Positions 50,578-60,865 of a DNA stretch of 64,000 bases are shown here, one piece after another; positions within the stretch are counted from its first letter, which is position 1; every line of letters begins with the position of its first letter. Location: the NCBI RefSeq assembly GCF_030272615.1, contig NC_081413.1, positions 187,952,669 through 188,016,668 on the forward strand, given 5' to 3'. The translations under genes were made by a program, and so were the position numbers. Source of the stretch: Cryptomeria japonica (taxonomy: Eukaryota; Streptophyta; Pinopsida; Cupressales; Cupressaceae). The notes under the pieces were generated by a model. That model was not told where the DNA came from. It was given only the letters and a program-made list of their open reading frames with translations, and did no database searches.

Positions 50578-50709
50578 CAACTTGAGGAAATTGTTGGCGA
50601 GATTCCACAACAACTTGAGGAAACTGTTGGAGAGATTCCACATCAGCTTGAGGAAACTGTTGGAGAAATTCCACAATAGCTTGAGGAACTTATTGAAGAG
50701 ATTCCATGG
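50578..50709 (+). repeat. 33-bp tandem repeat, 4 copies, inside the 3' ORF
   Basis: Units begin at 50578, 50611, 50644 and 50677 and encode QLEEIVGEIPQ, QLEETVGEIPH, QLEETVGEIPQ and then stop-LEELIEEIPW. The first codons are CAA, CAA, CAG, TAG, so the stop at 50677 is best explained as CAG to TAG. Confidence 0.93.
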
Positions 50710-51771
50710 CCTAAGGTAACACCTATTAGACATCCATCATCCCTAAGCAGTTTATCTATTGCTTTAACATTTTATAGACAATGGGAAATAGAGAGGGCTA
50801 GATTGCAAGGGGTTACTGACAAACAACAAAGAGGAATTGAAAAGAGGGATAACAAAATTGAGGAATTAGAAGCTAAGGTTGAAACAATCGCTAGTATGGT
50901 CCCCGAATTGATGCAATGTAGGGCACCTCCAAGGGTTTATGCTATGCATTTAAAAGAGAAGTATTTAAATTTCAAATTGAATTGCATTGTCAGAGACCTT
51001 AGCTCCTCTTTAGAAATCCCTGAGGAATTTTATTATGCTTACCAGACTTCTCCAACAGCTGTGAAGAATTTGTTATGTGAATTTTATTTACATAACTATG
51101 TTGTACCCTTAGACAGTGAGTGGAATCCTTTGTTATATATTGGAGATATCCATATAAAAGCTCTAATGTCATGGATTCAAAATGAGATCAGCATGGGGGC
51201 ACACGCCAGAGCATATAAAGATTTTGAGTTTGATTGTCCATTGCCATGAAAGAAAGAAGCAAAAGAACCAAGAGCTCTTTATTATGAATGGCATAAATTA
51301 CTGGTAAGAGATGATGTTAGGAAACTAGTGCTTCCAATCAAAGAGGAAATATACCAGACATATGAGCATTTAGTTCAGACTGATAGTGTAGTTGCAATAG
51401 ATGGGTCAACTAGGTGCTGGAATAACTTGCCAAAAGAATTGAAGTGGGGAGAACCTCATTCACTGTAGAATTTTCAGGCAGATATGCAAAGAGCCCCCAA
51501 ATATATACAACTGGGCAGAGAGAAGGCCAATAACTGGTTACCACTGATTTTTCAACCTCCTATTCTTATGTGGCCACTATTGGGATGTAAGCCTACAAAT
51601 CAACCCTATGACGCAGTTATAGAAGAATCAACCAGATGGTCCAGGCTAGAAAAGATGAAAGGATTTTACTGGAATTTAGCTTCAGGAGGAACAGGTCAAG
51701 GAACCATTGGTGATCTGAGAATTAGTGCAAGAGTCAGAAATTTTCCTTTTACTGTAGGATCAGCTCTTAAA

Positions 51772-51780
51772 TTTGGGGGG
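51772..51780 (+). promoter_or_regulatory. Athila polypurine tract
   Basis: tttgggggg, followed by ca and then the LTR start TGATGAG; the plus-strand priming site. The 3' ORF reads through it. Confidence 0.75.
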
Positions 51781-51782
51781 CA

Positions 51783-53026
51783 TGATGAGTTGAGACATTG
51801 TCATATTTCTGTCCTCAGAACTCTTGAGTTTTTGACATCTTTTGGTTTGCATAGTAGTAGTGATGTATTGGAAGTTTACTATATATATTCCATATGTTAA
51901 GCCTGAACTTATTAAATCATATTTTATCTTTGCCAATTTATTCCTACAACCATGCCATTTATTCCTACAGCCATGTGATTTAATCCTGTTGCCATGCGGA
52001 TTATTTAGGGCAATATCATATGTGAAATTAATAGATGTCTTGATTAAATAAAATGCGTATGTATGTTCTTGTATGTTATTTCTTTTGTGATGCAGAGAAT
52101 AAATGATGCTACAGTGGATGTTCTCCTATCATGCCAGTTGAAGGAAAGGATACTCAAGAGATGACTGAAGATCAAACTGTAGAAAAGTTGAGCAAGCGTA
52201 AGGGACGACATAAGAGGAGAAATCAAGCGATACTACCAATGTTTAACTTAGGTGGACATTGAAGTTGTAAATACCACTATAGTATGTTATGAATGTGGTT
52301 CGGTTTAGATCTGCGTTTCCTGCAACTTAACTCCAACTATTTCTTTTCTCGGTCAATCATCTGCTCTTCTTTTCGGCGTGATTTGTGTTGTCTATTGTAG
52401 ATTATTTCTTTTTAATAATAAGCTCTTCATCTTCTTAAGAGTTAGATAGAAAAAAGAGAAGAATACAGCAGGGGATTTTTCATAAGCATTTTTGAGTTTC
52501 TTTTCATATTGAATCATGCATTGACTTTGAAAGAATGATGAATAAAATTATGTTATTCTGAGCTTTTAGAGTTGTTTTTGGGAAGCCTGGTATCACTCAT
52601 CCAAGGGGGCCCACTTGGTGAGTGTTCCTGTGCATTTGTTAAAAATAGTTTTCTTTCCTTAGCTGCAGTAGACGTTCTTGCATTGACTGTTCCTACAGCC
52701 AAGCCATAATAGAGTACTTTATGTTTATCAGCATTGAATTTATCCAGTATTGCTTTTATGAATTTATGCAAAAAAATTTCTTGTAGTCTTTCTATAGTTT
52801 CAATTCTTGATTATCTTTTCCGCATAATGTTAGTTGTTGTAGTAATGCAAAATAGTTGTCGTAGGAACTTAGTGCATATATTGTGCAGACCCATTTCAAG
52901 TATCAAGTCCCTAGGTTAACAATCAAATGAACACTAGCTATGGAAATAGTGACTTTGCCAAATGAATGTCCAAACTTTGGGTTGAGACTTCAACTAGAGT
53001 TATTATTCTTATTGTTGGGTTGAACA
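51783..53026 (+). repeat. Athila 3' LTR
   Basis: 1244 bp, TGATGAGTTGAGACATTG ... ttgggttgaaca; scattered substitutions relative to the 5' copy. AGGAA follows at 53027-53031, then LINE ORF2 coding resumes. Confidence 0.92.
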
Positions 53027-55200
53027 AGGAAGTTATCTAAAATGATCCCTCTAGTGTTAGTGCTCTAGAATCCTTAATTCAAGCCAAGGAGACTCTCAGG
53101 AAAATTCAAAATGTAAGGATTAAAGGAGCGAAAACTAGAGCCAAGTTAAATTGGTTGGAGAGTGGGGCTAAAGGATCCAAGTATTTTTTCCAGATCCTTA
53201 AAAATAAAGAGGCCAAAGAGAATGTTGATAACATTTGGGAGAATGGAAAAACTATTATAGACCAATCAGATATTCTAAGAGCTTTTGCTTAGTTTTATAA
53301 GCAGTGATTCACATCAGAAGATAGTGACAAGGATAAGTTGGAGGCGAGAGAGAAGATTAGGGGCATCATTCCTAGAAAGATATGCAATGAGGATGCAGAT
53401 TTGTTGGACAAATAAATAACCCTGGAAGAAATTAAGAAGGCTATATTGTCTTTGAATAATGAGAAAATGCCTAGACCTGATGAGTTGATTGTATAATTTT
53501 ACAAAGGATGCATAGAATGGATAGGAGATGATCTATTGTATGTATACATTGAAGCTTTTGGCAAGGGAACTCTAGGATGATATCAATGAAGGAATTATCA
53601 AACTAATTCCTAAGGATGGTGATAGGTATCTGATGAAAAATTGGAGGCCCATAACACTTCTAAATGTGTCTTACAAAATACTTGCTAAAATCCCCACAAG
53701 AAGATTGGAAAGCATACTACCTAAGAGAATTAGCCCCACCCAAATAGGGTTTGTGAACAAAAAATATATTGTAGAAAACTTACTCACTTGTTGGGAAGCT
53801 AAGGAATGGGTGAAAGAATCTAAACAAGATGCTTCCATGCTACTGCTGGACTTTGAGAAAGCCTATGACATAATTGAATGGAGCTTTGTTACGAGGGCCT
53901 TGGTTTTCCTAGTCACTTTTGCTTAATGGTCAATACTCTTATGAAGGATGCTAAGGCTTGTGTTGAAATTAATGGGTGTTTGAACTCTCTAGGTTGATAA
54001 GGGAAGGATGTCCCTTAGCACCTTCTATCTTTGTTATTGCAGTAGATGCCATGCACTACTTATTTAGGGATCAAAACATCTCCCCTATATTTAATGGTCT
54101 CTCCCTCCCTAATGGTCATAACCTCTCTAATATTCAATTTGTAGATGATACAACCATTCTTGCTTAACTAAAAAAAGATAATATCAAAGCTCTAATGTTT
54201 AAACTGGATTTGTTCTATTTAGCCTCTGATAGAAAAATCTCTCTCCCTAAATCAATCATGTTGGGGTTGAAAGACCAACCCCTTGGGTGGCTCAATAAAT
54301 ATTCTCTCCTATGGGGAGGACCCAATCATCAAGTTAGGTATTTGGGGATACCATTTTCTATTTGCCTAAATCTAAAGTCGATGTGGACTTGGGTCAAGGA
54401 GAAGATATATAAGAAGTTGGGGAAATGGAATAAGAGGTACCTAACCCTTGCTGGGAGAGTATAGGTCTATCAAAAAATATCATTTGCATATGATATCTAT
54501 TATACATTAGCATAGCTTTTTAATAATTATTAGTTTTGTCATATCCAAAAGCAAGTCAGGAACTTCATTTGGTCAAATGGAAAAGGTAGGAAAAAGGGAT
54601 ATGTTGTAAAATGGAAGTGGTGTGTAATGAGTAAAGATAAGGGGGACTAGGTCTTAAAGACCGAAGATGGTAGGGTATATCTCTTGTTGTCAAATGGATC
54701 TTCAGAGATCTTGAAGGAGAAGAACCATGGAAAATTCTCATTAGACACAATATTGCCAAATCCATCCTTAAGAGGAGTCCTTACTAGAAAGACCTATCTT
54801 TAAATGACATTACTGTAGGGTAGTTTGAGGTGAGATCCGCAAGGTCCTATGTGTTCAAATCTATTTGGAAAGCATGGAATATTATCATTTGGTAATTTAT
54901 CCTTCACAGACTTCCTATCAGAATGCCTAGTGGTTAACTTTTCATCTGCTCTTCTTACAGGATACTTGAAACTGTTAAACATATTTTTCTTGATTGTCTA
55001 TTTGCCAAAGAGGTCTGGAATACCTTTGGTATTTGTATTGGGGGTAATATGTTTGTTCATGACATTGTGACTAGTTATATTCAGGGCCTTAAGAAAGAAG
55101 CTAATGTTTTTTGGTCTATTTTTTCTACTGAAATTATCTAAGGTGACTCATCACACATGATGTTGTTATGTAGGCTACAGTGGCCATGAGACTTGCAAGG
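53027..55200 (+). pseudogene. LINE ORF2, reverse transcriptase and C-terminal Cys region
   Basis: After the linker (KLNWLESGAKGSKYFFQILK) the L1-type RT reads NWRPITLLNVSYKILAKI, SPTQIGFVNKKYIVENLL, LLLDFEKAYDIIEWSFV, REGCPLAPSIFVIAVDAM and FVDDTTILA, with the FxDD active site retained. LSLPNGHNLSNIQ lies before it. The C-terminal region resembles zf-RVT (ETVKHIFLDCLFAKEVWN). Many stops and at least four frame changes (near 53560, 53925, 53975, 54160) make it inactive. It would carry out target-primed reverse transcription. Confidence 0.87.
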
Positions 55201-55729
55201 AAGAAATTTGAGCGACTGCTACAAGATGGACCAGTTAGAGTTTTTAGCTAGGGGATCTCACATGGGTTCACCTTGACACATTGCACCAATGAGAGGACAC
55301 CCTTTTAAATAGGTTTGCATAACTTTGTTAGTGAACTCAAGAATTAGAGGAAAGCTCATATGCAATAGTAGGGTCAGAACATTCCTCTGGCAGTACCAAT
55401 ATTACATCCTTATGTTAACCCCATCCTATGGGGTATGGAGTTGTTTTGGAAGGAGGGTCCATAAGGTTGGACCACATGGATTGAAACCATTGGTGATACA
55501 AGCACTCCAAATGAGGATATTTCATTTGGATAGTAGGGATCATCAATTAGTATGTTGAAGCACTGTATATGCTGTAGTAGTAATCTTGTAATTATTGATC
55601 CATATGTCCTGAGCGATCTGTGATCTTTTTGAGCTATGTACATGCTAATCTTTATTAGATTCTAGATGTAAACTAATATTGTTCATGATTTTGTATTGAG
55701 ACTGCTTTATGTTTAATGGGAAAAAAAAA
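55201..55729 (+). other. LINE 3' region, probable
   Basis: A possible last coding scrap (KKFERLLQDGPVRVF) at 55200-55250, otherwise non-coding. An A9 run at 55721-55729 after gtttaatggg may be the poly(A) end. No target duplication could be tested because the LINE 5' end is outside the window. Confidence 0.4.
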
Positions 55730-57318
55730 GCAAATCCCACCCCTACAAATTGGAACAAGTCTAGGACTACTTTTTGCCAAATAGTTCAACAATCAACTTG
55801 TTCTATATGAGAAAAATATATTTATAACTAGATTCACAACTGCCCAAGTTTCATGAGATTATGACATTTTTAACACATCGGGGCCAACTAGATATTTCTC
55901 TATTCAACATTAAATTCACAAATAATCAATTGGCGCATAGTCACCAAATTGCACAAACTCAGGAGAAACACTCCTCGTCTAGACAAAAATTCCTTCAAAT
56001 CAACTAATACTTACATCGGGATTAGGCCTGCATAAATTTTGGGACACTGCCCATGCCTTAAGGTTTGATTTCTTCATAACTTCTTGCATATAGCACAAAC
56101 TTGGTCATGTCCTTTGCTACATCTCATTAAATTCCTATCAATTGCCTCTAGTCTTGTCCACTCATGAATCTCTAGGTTAGAGACTTGTTTACATTTGAAT
56201 ACTTGTCTTGTCATCATATCTTTGTATTCATTGTTGCATTGAATTATTGGTCTACATGTTTGCATGTATCACTATATACAATGTCAAACATTACAAGAAT
56301 CCATATGTAACCACATTGGATCCATACTATGCAACACAAAACCAAAGATATGACTACACTCCACATAAGCTCAATCACGTCCATCAAATTACAACCACTT
56401 GGACATACGTGACATGACACCTCTCATGTATTTGTGGACACATGGAACATTGACTCCAAAAGTAATGTGCCAATTGTATAATTTATCTCCACAGAGACAA
56501 TCATGGATAAAACAAGAGCATTGGGTGCGAAAAACATTAGCAACTGGATGTAAAATTGTTGCTTAACCTAGACTCCCTTAGCAATCACTATTTGGAGTTT
56601 GGACAAAGGTCTTTTTGCATGTAGAAACTCATCTTAATCACTTGATCACACACCACTCTATAGAGAGGATTACATTTTTAATTCAAACTCTATCAAATTT
56701 AATTGTGGGTGAGAAATATTCCTTATTTTGACAAGCAAATACCATACCAATCTCATTTGCACCAATAACTAATCCTAATCAAGTTTATTGTTATGAAATT
56801 GTCTTGGATATGGATTATAACATAAATGGGCATTGAAAACATGATGAAACTTTAGAGTAAAATTATGCTGATAATTTTATATAACCAAATAAAAAGATAT
56901 CAACAAATCAAAGATGGAAATGGACAACAAAATAAATTTAAACTCCACACCCAAAGAGATCTAAGACTTGTATCAATACAACTTCTCTATCTGAGTTTCT
57001 GCAGCACTTTTTTGCTTCAACAATTGTGAATAACGTATGTTTCTTTCAATTCAAGCACTAAATAAATAGGCATGAAAAAATCCATAAATCAAAAATGGTT
57101 TCAACTAGTGATTTTATTCACCTTTTGAAAGATCTTCTTTATCTTATCAAGTTTTCATTTATTTTTCCCCTTTTTCATACTCTTATTATATTGACAATTA
57201 TAAAACATCTTACAAGTTGTCACAATTACATTTAACAACTTTCATGACAACTAAAAGATAATTACAAATACTAAATTAATAATTAAATTTAATATGGTGA
57301 AAGTAAGGTTGAGACATT
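55730..57318. other. AT-rich stretch without a gene; right part probably LTR of Copia-C
   Basis: I see no domain in either strand. By position the right-hand part (from about 56900) continues the LTR of the minus-strand Copia-C: the Copia-C LTR begins at 58726 on the minus strand, is split by the solo LTR 57319-58712, and should continue leftwards from 57318. Its inner end is not recognisable. The left-hand part may be intergenic. Confidence 0.4.
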
Positions 57319-58712
57319 TGTTGGATATTATTGGCATATGATGAACCGACTTGTTGATATGATGATAATGTATATTGTCATTGATGTCAATAAGTTCAAG
57401 TGAACTGGTATGAAGAGGTATGAGGAGATGCAGTGAACCGGTGTCAGGGTTTCACTAAGTGTGACTATCGATTGGTAGTCTCAACTCTAGGGTTATTGGT
57501 TTGGTGATCCAGCTTGTGCGATACAACCGATGATACTCTGTGATGAGTTAGCTAAGAGATGTGAATGAGATCAAGGTTCCACATCAACTTTGTACGCATG
57601 AAGGATTTCTTTGAGGATCTTGCATGAGAAGATCGACTGCGTTTGAAGTCTACCTCAGGAATGATCATTCTTCTTAGTGGTATGAGAAGAAAGCGTGATG
57701 AGTTACTGATTCCTATGTGTGGTGATGAATGAATGATGCAGATTGTCTTGTGATCTGTTTGAAATTGTAATGCTCTATGCAATGTGTTTGGATGGTCAGG
57801 ATTGGACCGCCTGTGTTGTAAACCTAAGATGCTTAGGGTTTAGGGTTTATGATACGGACCTAACTGATGTTTATAAGGTTGACGATGTTTGTTATTGTAA
57901 AGTTGTTGGCAAAAGTGTGTGTATCCAAGTGATGAGATACTTTCCAGACCGAGTGGAGAACTGTAGAGTGTGATTGCAGAGTAGAGGAAATGAAAAGGAT
58001 CTGCCTTGGCATGTAGTGTTGTTATCAGATCAGAAGTTTTACCTGTTGTCTTCTAATCATTTCAACAGTTGGAAAATTGCTTTACCGGGTAGCTTTAATA
58101 GGCTTATTGTAAAACCTCTAACCAGGTGACTCAAGATGATTGAGTTCTTCAAATCCTCTAGCAAGGTAACCTTTAATAGGGTATATATCCATCCCTTAAC
58201 CAAGTGATCTCTAACAGGATCGGTTCCTAACATAACCTTATTGTAAAGTCTTTAACCGGACAAGGCTCCTAACAGGGCAAGCTTCAAAAGAGTTCAAAAA
58301 CAAGCTTGTGGGTATTCATCCCCACCGTGGTTTTTCCCATTTGGGTTTCCAAGTGAAAAATATGTGTGTTATGTGTTATGCATTTTTCATGTGATGTTTA
58401 TGAATTATTTGGTTGAAAGATTATGCACACAGATTTAATAGGTTATGGTATTACTGGTATACCACATGCATATGTTTATGGGTGAAGTTGATATCAAGTA
58501 TTGATTGTATTTGAAGTGTTCAGACTTATCAATTTATGGTGTCTGATGTCTTACTATGTTTAACCAATATTTCCGTGGTTAAGTTCAGTAATGGTGACAA
58601 CCAGTTGGTATTGCTTTAACTAGATAAGTTGTTGAGAAAGTTTTTGTCTGTACTGATTCACCCCCCCCTCTCAGTACTGATTAGGGTATCTATTGTTCAT
58701 CATTATTAATCA
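57319..58712 (+). repeat. Solo copia LTR with perfect duplication ACATT
   Basis: 1394 bp, TGTTGGATATTATTGGC ... ttattaatca, between ACATT at 57314-57318 and 58713-58717. It shares with the Copia-1 LTR the internal ttcccaccgtgg..tttttccc-type segment and, near the 3' end, gattcacccccccctctcagta. This places it in a related copia family and shows + orientation. Semi-regular taacc(a/g)ggtgac / ctaacaggg motifs occur at 58080-58290. Short open stretches are not genes. Confidence 0.88.
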
Positions 58713-58717
58713 ACATT

Positions 58718-59381
58718 TTTTCAACATTCTTCCACTTGTCAAATACCTTGCAAAAAGCATAAAGGAAAACTTAATAAATCAAGCTTAAGAAGAAGTAAGG
58801 CCCATGGCCTCTCTGCACCAAATAAAATTATTAGTGCTTATTGGTTTAATAAGAGAATTTGCAAAATTCTCTAAAGTGTCTACTTTTTGTTACATGACTC
58901 TTCCACCCTCAACCATTTCCTGAACAAAGTGATATTGGACATCTATGTGCTTTGTGCAAGCATGATACATTGTGTTTTTAGCCAAACCAATGACACTTTG
59001 ACTGCCACATCTAATTCTTACTTGTTTACACTGAAAGCTAATACCCGAACACAATCTCTCTAACCACATTGCCTCCTTACAAGCATGTGTTGCAGCCATG
59101 TACTCTTACTTTTGTAGTGGATTGTAGGTTGTCTTTTGCTTATACAACTAATTGATCCTCCAAACAAAGTAAAGACATAGCCACTTGTGGACCTTCTGCA
59201 ATCTAAATCACCAAAAAAATATGAATCAACAAAGCCATGCAAATCAATCACCCTACACATATCATTAGATCCATGATAACAAATGCAATGACTAGAAGTC
59301 CCATGTAAATATTTAAAAACGCTTTTCACATAAGTCCGATGTTCTTTACCAGGATTTTCCATAAATCTACTAAGAACTCCC
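58718..59381 (-). pseudogene. Copia-C: copia RNase H end, polypurine tract and LTR start
   Basis: On the minus strand from 59381: GVLSRFMENPGKEHRTYVK, FKYLHGTSSHCICYHGS, DLDCRRSTSGYVFTLFGGS (RNase H), then in another frame MAATHACKEAMWLERL, CGSQSVIGLAKNTMYHA and HIDVQYHFVQEM, the copia RNase H C-terminus. A polypurine tract (gacaagtggaagaa, 58727-58740 on the minus strand) abuts an LTR start TGTTGA at 58726. Only this 3' portion is present; upstream pol is missing. Confidence 0.82.
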
Positions 59382-59745
59382 AAAGAACATTGGACTTATG
59401 TGAAAAGGGTTTTCAAATATTTATGCGGGACTTCTAATCATTACATTTGTTATCATGGATCTTATGATACGAGTAGGGTGATTTATACATAGGGCTTAGT
59501 CATTGCTGGTGATCTAGATTGTAAAAGGTACACAAGTGGTTATTTCTTTACTTTGTTTGGAGGAGCGGTTAATTGGATGAGGAAAAGAAAACCTACATTA
59601 CAATGTCCACTACCAAAGTAGAGTACATGGTTGTGGCACATGGTTGCAAGGAAGTTGTTCAAGTATTGGTTTTTAATGTAAACAAGAATTAGTTGTGACA
59701 GTCAAAGTGTCATTTGTTTGGCTAAAAACCCAATGTATCATGTTT
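58961..59745. repeat. Large imperfect inverted repeat, arms ~370 bp, 34-bp spacer
   Basis: Arms 58961-59347 and 59382-59745, formed by Copia-C and Copia-D head to head, with spacer 59348-59381. The apex reads cataagtccgatgttcttt ... aaagaacattggacttatg. RNA across it could form a long imperfect hairpin. Confidence 0.88.
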
Positions 59746-59757
59746 ATCATGATGCTT
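59382..59757 (+). pseudogene. Copia-D: second copia RNase H fragment, inverted to Copia-C
   Basis: The + strand reads KEHWTYVKRVFKYLCGTSNH, then with stops CKRYTSGYFFTLFGGAVNWM, and STTKVEYMVVAHGCKEV, corresponding to the same part of RNase H as Copia-C. Similarity to Copia-C is clear but imperfect (roughly one base in five to six differs by eye). It ends near 59745 where homology to Copia-C stops. Confidence 0.8.
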
Positions 59758-60749
59758 TGACCCCTGCGGGGTGAAATTACTTTTTCACTTAAGACTCATC
59801 ATGCCACCCCACGAGATGATTTCCTCCTTGCTTTTACCACTGCGTGGTCACGGTGCGGCCCATCTCATGACAAAATACAAGAATCTTTCTATCCCATGGG
59901 ATGAAATTGCTTGGAAAAGAAGCCATGCGGGGTAAGATTTTCTGTTTACTAGCACACATCTCGCCACCCTGCATTGCTTCTCTAGGTGCCAAACAGACCT
60001 TGTGGGGTAACGGGGAAAGGCATAAAGCTTACGCCCCTGCCATCCCACTAAATCTTAGTCTGCCCCAGACCATTAGTTAAGTGGCAATTTTAGCACGTGG
60101 CCTATATGCTGAGGGTAGAAGGGGACATAGGACTTAAAAGCGCTAGGATAATGAGGACTTAGAGACTTAGGCAAAAATAAAAACCATCCCCATATTAAAA
60201 GACAACCGACTCAGTATAAAAAAACCTAGCACATGGGGTCGGTTAGCAAATGACTAAGGACCCTTTTGACGATAACTTAAGAGACAACAACCTGCCACCA
60301 TCGCTCAACAACAAATTAGAAGGGAATAGAAAAACCTTAAGTGCATGTATAAAGGAGTAAAACCTTATCAACATTTTGAAAAACCCTAACCCTAGGGGAC
60401 TTAGGTGACAAAAAAGGGGGTAAAATTTGACACTCCTAACATGATTAACATTTTTTGTGGTAGTAGTAATGATAGAAGATGTAAATGTAGGTATAGGAAT
60501 GGAATGGTTAAATTGGCTAGTGGGTTGAGAGTTTCCAAGAACTCTGACACGACTTTTGATTGGCATAATATTGGTATCAACAATATGAGCAAGCCCACAC
60601 AACACATCCACACCTACCTTATCACTTTGAACCATTATTTTCAATCCTTTAATCAAGAGGATTGCCTCACTATTTGGGTATTATAGTTAGTTATTCATCC
60701 TCATCATGAGAAGTATGAGGGGAACAAGTCTCCTTGATGTGGGGTATAT
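59758..60749. other. Unassigned stretch
   Basis: More GC-rich from 59758 to 60010, with four loosely similar ~20-bp stretches of the form ccc.ngcgggatgaaattnctt (59762, 59806, 59892, 59924). Open stretches of 60-137 codons on both strands (60243-60656 minus, 60405-60686 plus) show no domain. Nothing identifiable. Confidence 0.4.
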
Positions 60750-60865
60750 CATATGTGGGATTAGAGGAAGCACCAACATTCACATAGAATAGGTTATTCA
60801 ACTTGATCATGTGTGGGATTAGAGGAAGCACCGACATTCACATAAAATAGGTTAGTCAACTTGGG
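60750..60865. repeat. Tandem duplication, 58-bp unit, two copies
   Basis: catatgtgggattagaggaa and catgtgtgggattagaggaa start two consecutive units at 60750 and 60808, differing at only a few positions. Confidence 0.93.

Larger units (their letters stand above)
49396..51900 (+). pseudogene. Athila 3' additional ORF (~834 codons, seven stops)
   Basis: One frame runs from ATG 49396 (MGGDPIHHEPTIHEGLL) to TGA-free position 51900, with no frameshift. Stops: 49765, 50035, 50473, 50677 and 51466 (TAG), 49933 and 51247 (TGA). Parts: an N-terminal domain (HYFRHHGWIDYFLKNRDFNE, VTGLPQEGELF) like the putative plant transposon-protein domain of Athila/Tat accessory ORFs; an acidic then basic linker (AAKRRRSKRKN); a four-fold 11-residue repeat (50578-50709); a predicted coiled coil (QQRGIEKRDNKIEELEAKVE); and a C-terminal Trp-rich domain to LASGGTGQGTIGDLRISAR. 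The last ~39 codons lie in the 3' LTR. No membrane segment is evident, so I see no support for an envelope. Function unknown. Confidence 0.75.

Noticed and set aside
49396-51900. Envelope protein in the Athila 3' ORF
   Set aside because: No signal peptide, no membrane-spanning segment and no glycoprotein-like Cys pattern visible; better called an additional ORF of unknown role.
60243-60686. Overlapping 93- and 137-codon frames as host genes
   Set aside because: Opposite strands, no domain, weak composition; nothing supports expression.
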